From Methanolobus sp. (GTDB lineage: Archaea; Halobacteriota; Methanosarcinia; Methanosarcinales; Methanosarcinaceae): a stretch of 64,000 nt of DNA. The first letter of the stretch is position 1. Each line of letters starts with the position of its first letter. The stretch is taken from positions 1 to 64,000 of the forward strand of contig NZ_JADQBZ010000006.1 of assembly GCF_016278365.1 (NCBI RefSeq). The letters are read 5' to 3'. The notes beneath the pieces are model-generated. The model worked only from the letters and a program-made list of their open reading frames with translations, searched no databases and had not been told where the DNA came from. The position numbers and the translations under genes are program-made. Of this stretch, positions 34,554 through 42,658 are shown one piece after another.

Positions 34554-34921
34554 GCATGATGCAGGGTTTTCAGATGGATCTTATTTCGGAGCACAGGCTA
34601 TCGGAAATGGCGCCCGTCGAAAAGGTCAGGTTTATTATCGATGAGGTGATGGAGGGTAAGATCCTTGTCCTTGAGAAGGGTTTAAGCCCCACGGAGGAAG
34701 CAAGCCTTATTGAGATGACTATGACACTTATCGAGCCGGATGGTTTCTCGGGGATAGAGATGGAAAGTTATCCTGCCGAAGTGGACACATCTATTTTCGG
34801 AAGGCTCTTAAAGAAGAACACCATCAAGTCACGATTGACGGTGATCGGGCCTGCTGATCAGCTAAAGACTCTCAGGAAGGATCGCAACATGATAAGTGCT
34901 CTCATCTCGACACATAGATAA
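34550..34921 (+). CDS. DUF2073 family protein
   Basis: A 123-residue protein whose FQMDLISEHRLSEMAPVEKV, LEKGLSPTEEASLIEMTM and LTVIGPADQLKTLRKDRNM segments match DUF2073, an archaeal family of unknown function that accompanies the Era-like GTPase. GTG 34550 overlaps the GTPase stop; ATG 34556 or 34559 could be used instead, and GAGGT at 34541 with GGGTGA at 34548 are both plausible ribosome binding sites. Translational coupling with the GTPase is likely. Confidence 0.82.
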   Translation: MSMMQGFQMDLISEHRLSEMAPVEKVRFIIDEVMEGKILVLEKGLSPTEEASLIEMTMTLIEPDGFSGIEMESYPAEVDTSIFGRLLKKNTIKSRLTVIGPADQLKTLRKDRNMISALISTHR

Positions 34922-34935
34922 TTGCGTGAATATTA

Positions 34936-35448
34936 ATGCGGATAAAAGAAGACAAAGGAACTCTGATATCTCCTCATCTCTCCCTGTCTTCCTTTGAAAT
35001 GGGAAGAGATGATGTGAATGTGGTATGTACATACGGTAAAATCTCTATATGGTTTGGGCGCCAGGTGCCTGACATAGTGATCGGCCAGATGCTCCTTGGC
35101 ATTGCCAGGATCGATCAGTCAGCTGTGCATGAGCTTGAAGTGGTCTGTGACTTCGATGAGATCACGGACTATGAAAGCAATGGATATGTATTGGTTTCCT
35201 ATGCAAGGTCAAAAAATGGGTACAGGTCCACATTCAACATTCCTTTTTTCAGTAAGAAGGCTTTGTTCGCCCTTGCCAGCTCGATAAGCAGAGGACTTAA
35301 GAAGGAAGACATCGTCGTGGACTGCTATTGGACCGGCGATGACTCTGATATCATGCGCCTGTACGAAGAACTTAGCAGCATTGAAGGCTGGAAGATAAAA
35401 AACATCAACTATAAGGAAGATGTAAAAGACAAACATTATGATTATTAA
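34936..35448 (+). CDS. Hypothetical protein downstream of the Era/DUF2073 pair
   Basis: 170 residues, no family recognised. The sequence is acidic with predicted strands (VNVVCTYGKISIWFG, LEVVCDFDEITDYE, NGYVLVSYARSKNGYRSTF) and a late helical segment (KALFALASSISRGLKKEDIV). It has no signal or membrane helix. It begins 15 bp after the DUF2073 stop and is followed 24 bp on by hxlB, so a shared transcript is likely. Some methanogens have a zinc-ribbon gene at this position, but no Cys cluster is present here. Confidence 0.65.
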   Translation: MRIKEDKGTLISPHLSLSSFEMGRDDVNVVCTYGKISIWFGRQVPDIVIGQMLLGIARIDQSAVHELEVVCDFDEITDYESNGYVLVSYARSKNGYRSTFNIPFFSKKALFALASSISRGLKKEDIVVDCYWTGDDSDIMRLYEELSSIEGWKIKNINYKEDVKDKHYDY

Positions 35449-35471
35449 TTAGATTGTTGTGAGGTTTCTTT

Positions 35472-36089
35472 ATGGCAGAAGACAATATTACCGAATGTGC
35501 AGAATGTTATCATCTTAAATCTTCTATACTCCTTATGGCCCATCATCTTGAAAGAGTTGCTGAAGAACTCGATGATGAATCCATCAAGCAGATGCTTGCG
35601 GCAATTCTGAAGGCAAGACGTATCTTTGTATTGGGTGCGGGAAGGTCCGGCCTGGTCGGAAGAGCCTTTGCCATGAGGCTCATGCATCTTGGGCTTTCTT
35701 CTCATGTGGTGGGTGAAACAACTACTCCCGCTGTCAGCACCGAGGATGCTATAGTTGCTATCTCGGGCTCAGGACAGACTCGCTCGGTGTCGGATCTTGG
35801 AAAAGTTGCCAAGGATATAGGTGCTACCGTTATAGCGATAACCTCCAATAAGGATTCAAAACTGGGCAACCTTGCTGATGTTGCAGTAGTGCTTCCGGGA
35901 AGGACCAAGGACGATGCAGGTGGCTACCTGGAACGCCACATGCGTGGAGAATACACCTACCTTACACCTCTGGGTACTTCCTTTGAAACGTCAGCCAGCG
36001 TTTTTCTTGATGCGGTCATTGCGGAGCTCATTTTTATAACAGGTGCATCCGAAGCTGATCTTAAATCAAGACACACCAACATTGAATAA
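35472..36089 (+). CDS. hxlB: 6-phospho-3-hexuloisomerase
   Basis: The enzyme interconverts fructose 6-phosphate and D-arabino-3-hexulose 6-phosphate, part of the ribulose monophosphate route that archaea use to make ribulose 5-phosphate and pentoses. The 205-residue protein has the SIS fold: VLGAGRSGLVGRAFAMRLMH, VVGETTTPAVSTED and ISGSGQTRSVSDLGKVAKDI bind the sugar phosphate, and the terminal ETSASVFLDAVIAELI is characteristic of this isomerase. The partner hexulose-phosphate synthase is not nearby. An aminotransferase gene follows after nine bases. Confidence 0.92.
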   Translation: MAEDNITECAECYHLKSSILLMAHHLERVAEELDDESIKQMLAAILKARRIFVLGAGRSGLVGRAFAMRLMHLGLSSHVVGETTTPAVSTEDAIVAISGSGQTRSVSDLGKVAKDIGATVIAITSNKDSKLGNLADVAVVLPGRTKDDAGGYLERHMRGEYTYLTPLGTSFETSASVFLDAVIAELIFITGASEADLKSRHTNIE

Positions 36090-36098
36090 GGGGATCCG

Positions 36099-37208
36099 AT
36101 GACCACCAGATTTGCGCAAAGGGTGCTGAACATAGATATTTCCGGTATCCGGAAAATGTTCGAAGCTGCAGGGTCCAATGCTATCAATCTTGGGCTCGGG
36201 CAGCCTGATTTTGACACGCCTTCCCATATAAGGCAGGCTGCCATAGATGCTATCAATGAAGGTTTCACTGGTTATACTTATGGATCAGGCATCCCTGATC
36301 TCAGGCAGGCCTTAAGTTCCAAGTTCAAAAGGGAAAACAATTTCAGTGTCACTCCGGACGAGGTCATTGTGACATCCGGTGCATCGGAAGCACTGGAACT
36401 GGCAATCGCATCCCTGGTGAACCCCGGGGATGATGTCCTCATTGCTAACCCGGGATTTGTTTCTTACAATGCCCTTGTGGAGATCATGGGTGGCAAGGTT
36501 GCTCCGGTTCCGCTTGGCGATGATCTCTCTTTAAGGCCTGAGGATATAGTGGAAAGGATAACTCCTCGCACAAAGGCTTTTATAGTCAACTCTCCGGCAA
36601 ATCCTACAGGTGCCGTGCAAAGCAGAAGTGACATGAAGGCCTTTGCGGAGATAGCTGATGACCATGCTATCACACTTATTTCTGATGAGGTGTACGAGCA
36701 TTTCATCTATGAAGGTGAGCATGTCAGCCCTGCACAGTATTCTGATAATGTCATCACTGTGAATGCGACATCCAAGACCTACTCCATGACCGGATGGAGG
36801 CTAGGCTATGTTGCTGCAAAGCAAGAGTATACTGAACAGATGATAAAAGTACACCAGTATGTGCAGGCATGTGCCAACTCAATTGCCCAAAAGGCAGCTG
36901 TTGCCGCTTTGAACGGTCCTATTGAGCCTGTCATCCGGATGCGTGATGAGTTCAGGCAGCGTAGGGATCTGCTTGTCAGGGGTCTGAATTCCCTTGGGAT
37001 GAGATGCGATTTCCCAAAAGGTGCTTTTTACGCATTCCCTGAAGTTGATAATTACCTGGAAGCTGTAACGAAACTTATTTCCAATGGTGTTGTAGTAGTC
37101 CCGGGAACTGCATTTGGGAGCGCCGGGGAAGGTCATATACGCTTATCCTACGCCACATCACAGGCAGACATAAAAAGAGCTCTTGAGATAATGGAAAATG
37201 TTCTTTGA
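36099..37208 (+). CDS. Class I pyridoxal phosphate aminotransferase (aspartate/aromatic type)
   Basis: The 369-residue fold-type I enzyme has the PLP Lys in NATSKTYSMTGWRLGY, the Asp/Tyr pair in SDEVYEHFIYEG, SPANPTGAVQS for cofactor phosphate-side contacts, and the C-terminal substrate-binding Arg in HIRLSYATS. Aspartate, tyrosine or alanine specificity cannot be fixed; the archaeal COG0436 group covers all of these. It lies nine bases after hxlB, in the same probable transcript. Confidence 0.92.
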   Translation: MTTRFAQRVLNIDISGIRKMFEAAGSNAINLGLGQPDFDTPSHIRQAAIDAINEGFTGYTYGSGIPDLRQALSSKFKRENNFSVTPDEVIVTSGASEALELAIASLVNPGDDVLIANPGFVSYNALVEIMGGKVAPVPLGDDLSLRPEDIVERITPRTKAFIVNSPANPTGAVQSRSDMKAFAEIADDHAITLISDEVYEHFIYEGEHVSPAQYSDNVITVNATSKTYSMTGWRLGYVAAKQEYTEQMIKVHQYVQACANSIAQKAAVAALNGPIEPVIRMRDEFRQRRDLLVRGLNSLGMRCDFPKGAFYAFPEVDNYLEAVTKLISNGVVVVPGTAFGSAGEGHIRLSYATSQADIKRALEIMENVL

Positions 37209-37252
37209 ACGTGTTCTTTGAAAAGGCAAAAGAGATTAATTTGTTTTAATCT

Positions 37253-38257
37253 CTACTGGTCTTCTTCCATTATATTCTCTTCTGCTTTACTGTCTTCTAT
37301 TTTCTTATCCTCTATCATTGTCACAAGCTTGTCCATGACCTGCTGAATCCCTTCCCCGGTCATCGTGGACATCTTCATGTCAACAAAATCCAGATCCCTG
37401 AACTGGGGAAGGTCTGATTTATTGGAAACCACCAGCAAAGGAAGTGGGAACTGCTGCCTTACTTCTTCTAGCATGTTCTCCTGATCTTTTATCTCGTATC
37501 CGCATGTCTCGGTCGGGTCTATTATGAAAAGAACAACCGCCTTGAGGTGCTTCAATGCAGATATCGCCTGTAACTCGATTGCGTTCCTTTCTGACATGGG
37601 CCTGTCCAGCAGTCCCGGAGTGTCCATTACCTGGTATCTTTCATTCTCTATCATGAAGTGCCCGATGGACACACCTTTTGTTGTGAAGGGATATGGTGCT
37701 ATTTCAGGAGTTGCCCCGGTAGCCTTTGTCACGAAACTGGATTTGCCGATGTTTGGATATCCTGCAACGACAATTGTAGGTTCATCATGTACCGCAGGCA
37801 ATTTTCTCAGCTTGTTACGTGCTTCATTCAACAAGAGAAGTTCCTTGTCTATGGATTTCATTATCGATCCCATGCGGCCAAAAGCCTGTTTCCTTATCAT
37901 TATGGGATCTTTTGCGCGGCGCATCTTTCCGACATGCTCCCTGGCCACTTCATGTATCTTGCTGCTTGCCCAATCTATTCTGCCCAGAGCCTTTCGAAGT
38001 TCATCAACACCAACAAGTATGTCGGCCAATTCGTAATAAAAAGGCTGCACATGATCAAAACTTGGAAAACGGCGCACTGCGTTTGACAGATTGTCTGTAA
38101 GTATGTTGGCAGCGGTCAAAGTCATTGACTCGTTTGCCTTGAGTGCTGTCTCCCTCCCTGAAATGGTCTTCCCGGACATTGCACGGGTCGCCCTTCTGAA
38201 TGCCTTGTCCACCAGTTCATCGGCTGTAGGGACAGTGTGAATCTTTTCAAATATCAT
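37253..38257 (-). CDS. NOG1-like GTPase
   Basis: A 334-residue protein with an N-terminal helical domain (residues 1-160: IFEKIHTVPTADELVDKAFR, AKDPIMIRKQAFGRMGSIMK) and an Obg-like G domain with GYPNIGKSSF (P-loop), DTPGLLDRP (G3) and SNKSDL (G4). This is the archaeal NOG1 form, thought to help assemble the large ribosomal subunit. The C-terminal tail is Lys/Glu-rich. AGGTAA precedes the ATG. It is divergent from the HTH-CBS gene and ends in TAG. Confidence 0.92.
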   Translation of the reverse strand: MIFEKIHTVPTADELVDKAFRRATRAMSGKTISGRETALKANESMTLTAANILTDNLSNAVRRFPSFDHVQPFYYELADILVGVDELRKALGRIDWASSKIHEVAREHVGKMRRAKDPIMIRKQAFGRMGSIMKSIDKELLLLNEARNKLRKLPAVHDEPTIVVAGYPNIGKSSFVTKATGATPEIAPYPFTTKGVSIGHFMIENERYQVMDTPGLLDRPMSERNAIELQAISALKHLKAVVLFIIDPTETCGYEIKDQENMLEEVRQQFPLPLLVVSNKSDLPQFRDLDFVDMKMSTMTGEGIQQVMDKLVTMIEDKKIEDSKAEENIMEEDQ

Positions 38258-38409
38258 AGTTTATTTACCTGCTGGGGGGTAATCACCTGTATGTATAAAT
38301 TGATGTTCCTCCCCTGAGAAAATATATTCATCAATAATATCTATCTGATATACTACAAATATATATATCCCTTTTGAGTATCTATTATTATTCAGGGAAC
38401 GGTGATTTA

Positions 38410-39285
38410 ATGGAGCTGGCTCCTATCCAAAAAGATATTTTAATAGCGTTGATAAATCTTCAGAGAGAGAAAGATCGTGCCGTGAAAGGCGAGGAGATCG
38501 CTGAACTTATAAATCGAAATCCAGGTACTGTTAGAAATCAGATGCAATCCCTGAAGGTGCTTGGGCTCGTTGAAGGTGTTCCGGGCCCTAAAGGGGGTTA
38601 CAAAGCTACAGGTGATGCTTACGAGGCTCTCAGCATCACAGCTATGGATCATGAAGCCGTTGTGCCGCTTTTCAGAAACGACACGCTGGTGGATGGTGCA
38701 ACAGTAGCTGAGATAAGTTTCACGACAGTCAGGCACCCGGATCTCTGTCACGGAAACATAAGGGTACTTGGCAGTATCAAAGGCTTTGAGCAGGGAGATA
38801 AGGTCCAGATAGGTCCTACCCCGGTCAATAAACTGGTGATAAGCGGTGAGATAGTCGGACGTGATGATACCCAGAACACTCTTGTTTTTTGCATAAATGA
38901 AATGATCTCGCTTCCCAAAAAGCCTGTGAAAAACTATGCGCGTATGAACATAATTTCTATTGATATCAATGCAACTATCCAGGAAACTGCGAGAAAACTT
39001 GTTGACAATGGCATACATGGCTTACCCGTGAAAGATGATGGGAAAATAGTCGGAATTGTTACTTTTACCGATATCGGGGATGCTGTGGCAAGCGGAAAGA
39101 TGACTGCAAGGGTCCGGGATATCATGACAAAGGAGCTGATTACGGTGGATTCGGAAACCTCTTTGTATGACGCAGTAAAGATATTTGACAAAAGTAATGT
39201 AGGCTTCTTGCTTGTGTCTTTTGAAGGAGTCCCCAAAGGAGTACTCTCAAAGAGGGATATATTCCATGAATTGACAATTTACTGA
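38410..39285 (+). CDS. HTH regulator with tandem CBS domains
   Basis: A 291-residue protein in three parts: a winged-helix domain (residues 3-70, APIQKDILIALINLQREKD to KGGYKATGDAYEAL), a middle sensor domain of about 90 residues (LFRNDTLVDGATVAEISFTT, GFEQGDKVQIGPTPVNKL), and two CBS repeats at the C-terminus (ARKLVDNGIHGLPVKDDGKI, RDIMTKELITVDSETSLYDA). CBS pairs commonly bind adenine nucleotides, so energy-state control is a reasonable guess. The start at ATG 38410 follows GGTGAT by three bases; the in-frame codon at 38374 is upstream of that site. Confidence 0.88.
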   Translation: MELAPIQKDILIALINLQREKDRAVKGEEIAELINRNPGTVRNQMQSLKVLGLVEGVPGPKGGYKATGDAYEALSITAMDHEAVVPLFRNDTLVDGATVAEISFTTVRHPDLCHGNIRVLGSIKGFEQGDKVQIGPTPVNKLVISGEIVGRDDTQNTLVFCINEMISLPKKPVKNYARMNIISIDINATIQETARKLVDNGIHGLPVKDDGKIVGIVTFTDIGDAVASGKMTARVRDIMTKELITVDSETSLYDAVKIFDKSNVGFLLVSFEGVPKGVLSKRDIFHELTIY

Positions 39286-39312
39286 TGAGATGCCAGCTTA
39301 ATGGTATCTTTT

Positions 39313-39612
39313 TTATTTCCGACGTTTTTTTAACTCTTCTGCCATCTCTTCAAGTGATATATCTTTTGCCGCAAGCATCACCAGCAGATGGAAGAGCAGA
39401 TCGGCCGTCTCATAGATTATCTCTTCTTTCTTATCACCCTTGACTGCCAGTATGGTTTCGACTGCTTCCTCGCCTACTTTTTCCAGTATTTTGTCAATAC
39501 CTTTCCTGTGGGTCAGCAGGGAGGATACATAGGAGTTCTCAGATGGCGTGTTCTTGCGCTCAAGTATTACGTCGTAGATCTCATTAAGGATAGAAAGGTC
39601 AGTATCTGGCAT
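39313..39612 (-). CDS. hisE: Phosphoribosyl-ATP pyrophosphatase
   Basis: HisE hydrolyses phosphoribosyl-ATP to phosphoribosyl-AMP and diphosphate, the second step of histidine synthesis. The 99-residue all-alpha protein has the MazG-like metal-binding motif [15 protein letters not shown] and [13 protein letters not shown]. Its C-terminus is basic (KKRRK). It stands alone, while hisF lies 20 kb away, as usual for dispersed archaeal his genes. An inverted repeat (gacgttgg/ccaacgtc, 39639-39690) lies upstream. Confidence 0.94.
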   Translation of the reverse strand: MPDTDLSILNEIYDVILERKNTPSENSYVSSLLTHRKGIDKILEKVGEEAVETILAVKGDKKEEIIYETADLLFHLLVMLAAKDISLEEMAEELKKRRK

Positions 39613-39758
39613 GATAGGTCACATCAAAATAATATGGCGACGTTGGTGTAATCCATCACAATATGACGGGAGTGTTGGTATCCCAACGTCTGAAAGTATC
39701 ATAGGAATTTTCTGATATATCTTTTTTGGTCCCTCAAAGAGATAGAGCCGGAGGAGGC

Positions 39759-41045
39759 TCATATCTTTCTTGGATCAGTTATCTCTCCCGTGAGGGCGGA
39801 AGCCGCTGCTGTTGCAGGTGAGCTCAGGTACACAAAGGACTGTGGACTTCCTTCTCTTCCCCTGAAATTCCGGTTGGAGGTTGCAAGGCCTACCTCTCCG
39901 TCTCCCAGAAGTCCGAAAGAGCCTCCCATGCATGGTCCGCAGCACGGTGATTCTACCATTGCGCCGGCTTCCATGAACTGCTCTATGTAGCCTGCCCTTA
40001 GGACCTTCATATATTCGGTCCTTGAAGCTGGTATTATCAGAAGCCTCACTCCCTTTGCCACCGGCTCGTCTCCCATCATCTTTGCCACTATCTCGATATC
40101 CTCGAATCTACCATTAGTGCATGATCCTACAAACACCTGGTCAACTTTTATGCCTTCCACTTCTGATACAGGTTTGACATTATCTACATTGTGGGGGCAG
40201 GCAACCTGAGGTTCGAGCTTGCTCACATCATATTCCCTTATTTCGGAGGAGGCTGCATCCTTGTCGGACTTCCAGTAAGGGTCAAGCTTGAAATCAGGGA
40301 TGCGTTCCTGAAGGTACTTCTCTGTTACCTTGTCCGCCTCGATGATGCCTGCCTTGCCGCCCATCTCAATGGCCATGTTGGACACAGTCATGCGCTCGGA
40401 CATAGGCATATCCTGGACAGTTGAGCCTGCATACTCTGCAGCCTTATATCTTGCTCCTTCGGCACCGACATCGCCTATCAGGTGGAGTATAACGTCTTTG
40501 GAATACACGTGCTTTGGCAGTTTCCCATTGACCTCGAACCTGACTGTTTCAGGAACCCTGAACCAGAGCTTGCCGGATGCGAAGACTGCAGCCATGTCAG
40601 TCGAGCCAATGCCCGTTGAGAATGCACCAAGTGCTCCGTAGGCGCAGGTGTGTGAGTCAGATCCCACGACAAGGTCTCCGGGCCTTACATGCCCTTTCTC
40701 GGGCATGACCTGGTGGCAAACACCCTCATAAACATCATAATTGATTATTCCCTGTTCTTTGGCAAATCTCCTGAGCATGATGTGGTTTGCAGCAGCATTC
40801 AGGGAGTCAGCAGGTACCTGGTGGTCGAAAAGGATTACAATTTTACTCGGGTCCCATACCTTTTTCTGCTCTTTGTCCCGCATTATCTCGTAAAAACCCT
40901 CCACAGCAAGAGGTCCCGTGATATCATGGGTCATTGCCATGTCTATATTGGCCATTACGAATTCGCCGGCTTTTACCGTTTTCCCGGAAGCCTTTGAAAA
41001 GATCTTCTCAGAGATCGTCATTGCTTGGTCAGTATTGGTGGACAT
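39759..41045 (-). CDS. 3-isopropylmalate dehydratase / homoaconitase large subunit
   Basis: A 428-residue aconitase-family large subunit. Fe-S ligands are Cys in FVGSCTNGR and the pair in [29 protein letters not shown] is the substrate and cluster region. In methanogens two such paralogs exist, LeuC for leucine and HacA for homoaconitate conversion in coenzyme B synthesis; specificity resides in the small subunit, which is not in the window, so the choice stays open. No leuD, leuB or aksF neighbour helps. The gene lies 150 bp upstream (in transcription terms) of nothing it obviously pairs with. Confidence 0.88.
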   Translation of the reverse strand: MSTNTDQAMTISEKIFSKASGKTVKAGEFVMANIDMAMTHDITGPLAVEGFYEIMRDKEQKKVWDPSKIVILFDHQVPADSLNAAANHIMLRRFAKEQGIINYDVYEGVCHQVMPEKGHVRPGDLVVGSDSHTCAYGALGAFSTGIGSTDMAAVFASGKLWFRVPETVRFEVNGKLPKHVYSKDVILHLIGDVGAEGARYKAAEYAGSTVQDMPMSERMTVSNMAIEMGGKAGIIEADKVTEKYLQERIPDFKLDPYWKSDKDAASSEIREYDVSKLEPQVACPHNVDNVKPVSEVEGIKVDQVFVGSCTNGRFEDIEIVAKMMGDEPVAKGVRLLIIPASRTEYMKVLRAGYIEQFMEAGAMVESPCCGPCMGGSFGLLGDGEVGLATSNRNFRGREGSPQSFVYLSSPATAAASALTGEITDPRKI

Positions 41046-41098
41046 ATTGATCAGTCTGTGATTTTATACTGTACTGTTGTATTGTAATATTATGATTA

Positions 41099-41812
41099 TC
41101 AGCTTATATTGCGGGTAGTCCTGTGACTGCCTGTGCTGTCATGTACTACGTAGTTTATAATACCTTCCCGTATATTCTCCATGGCCTTATTAATATTTTC
41201 AGGTCCACTTTTAAAACTTTCGTAGTTCTCGTAGAGCAGGATCGTTTCCTTTAGTTCCTCATAATATCTCTCAATGAGATCACTGGCCAGCTCAAGGCTT
41301 TCAGCCGACCCAATTTCCTTTCCTAGTCCCTCGCACTGCGATACTTTCAGCTCTCCTTCTTCTATGTGGAATGGGTAAGTGCTGCAAAGCAGAGGCCGTG
41401 CGGCATATATGACACATTTGTTCCCGGTCGATATGTCCTGTATAAACTTGCAGTCCCCGTTCTTATTGCGGGATAACTCCCAGCCGAAAGTATGGATATT
41501 GCCCTGAATGTCTATCAGCTCTGAAAGATCTTCCAGCTTCTTCCTGTCCGGCAGGTCTTCGAAATTCTCCAGGGGGGGCTGCGCAACCGAATCATGATCC
41601 AGGCCAGTATGCAGACATATATCCTGTATCTCTGCAGGACTGATTATAACTGAGTTATCTCCGTGCTCTCTCCGGCAGCATCTGCCGCACATGAGGCAGG
41701 AGAAACCAATATTTCGTATCTCTGCCGCAATTCCTTCTGCATTTATTTTCCTTGCATCCTCAAGCTCTGTAGTCAGTCTTTTGATCAGGGACTCTTTGAA
41801 TCTGTGATTCAT
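41099..41812 (-). CDS. YkgJ-type cysteine cluster protein
   Basis: A 237-residue soluble protein with CLMCGRCCRR near residue 39 and CKFIQ, CVIYAARPLLCSTYPF further on, the CxxCxxCC pattern of the YkgJ/UPF0153 family, which binds zinc or a Fe-S cluster. The N-terminal helix (SLIKRLTTELEDARKINAEG) and a long acidic helical region near the C-terminus surround the domain. Function is unknown. It precedes the hydratase gene by 53 bp on the same strand. Confidence 0.85.
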   Translation of the reverse strand: MNHRFKESLIKRLTTELEDARKINAEGIAAEIRNIGFSCLMCGRCCRREHGDNSVIISPAEIQDICLHTGLDHDSVAQPPLENFEDLPDRKKLEDLSELIDIQGNIHTFGWELSRNKNGDCKFIQDISTGNKCVIYAARPLLCSTYPFHIEEGELKVSQCEGLGKEIGSAESLELASDLIERYYEELKETILLYENYESFKSGPENINKAMENIREGIINYVVHDSTGSHRTTRNIS

Positions 41813-42658
41813 CCTTTAGTTCTTGACAAGATTGGTATAAGGAATTATCGTGGTTTTACAGAATGGTCGTTCACGGCCGGTTAGATCTGTGTGATGTGGG
41901 TGTCTTCAGCATGACTTTTTTTAAATATCTATTTCTCAATATCTACTATAGATAAGTGATTTAATCTTATATACTTGATTTTATATTGGATGTTGTATCT
42001 ATCAGATACCCTAAATAGATACTTCTCACTTAGGGCACGTCATTTAAGCAGTTACAGATAAACCGCCTGCGCATAATATCCTTGTAGAACCTGCCTGATC
42101 ATATCTTCCATTGGAGTGTATTCCTGTCATACTGGCCGGTGAATTCACTTGTCATAATGGGTTCGGTCCTTAATCCGGTGTATTTTTCATACCTCTGCGT
42201 ATTATAAGGGTATGCACTGCTGTATGAGATAATATGTGATGATGTATGATTTATTAAGGACTCATAAAATTGTGTGTTTGGTATGCAGTTTTATGCTCGG
42301 GTATGAACTGTATGATTATGAACTGTATGAATATGAAATGTATGAATATGTAATACACAGGACGCATCTGGGCAGTTTCTGACTCCAATCGTTATTCTCC
42401 TGATACACTCAATCCGGCCGGATTAGCATTTTTCACATTCGGATAACCTCTGGCATATTAAGTCTGGTTGGGGATGTTTGGATTTCTCTCCTGGCTGCAG
42501 AATATATGCAATCTGTTATGTATTTCACTTGATATTTATTATATTATCTACATCTGCTTATATTCGCAGGCGTGTAATGTAGCAGGTGCGCAGTTACTGA
42601 TGTCGCTGCTTTTACGTCACTCCGGAAAAAAGAATAGGAAGAAAAAGAAGGTGTGATA
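41813..42658. other. 846-bp gene-poor gap
   Basis: No convincing protein gene. It contains: an A/T-rich zone with repeated tatcta/tagata (41925-42020) upstream of the YkgJ gene; five TGTATGA motifs between 42220 and 42345; a 15-bp tandem repeat (42302-42346); a perfect 14-bp palindrome aatccggccggatt (42411-42424) followed by a T-rich patch; and a Lys-rich short reading frame at 42468-42656 that lacks support. A promoter for the YkgJ gene is expected near 41930-41990. A non-coding RNA is possible. Confidence 0.5.
42302..42351 (+). repeat. 15-bp tandem repeat, three copies
   Basis: tatgaactgtatgat, tatgaactgtatgaa and tatgaaatgtatgaa follow directly at 42302-42346, with a partial fourth unit. 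The unit length is a multiple of three; in one frame (ATG 42293 to TGA 42380-42382) it reads as a 29-residue Tyr/Glu-rich peptide with YELY and YEMY units. Confidence 0.7.

Noticed and set aside
42468-42656. 62-codon plus-strand frame in the large gap
   Set aside because: Hydrophobic/Cys mixture with a Lys-rich tail produced by an A-run, no ribosome binding site, no recognisable family, and it sits in repeat-rich DNA.
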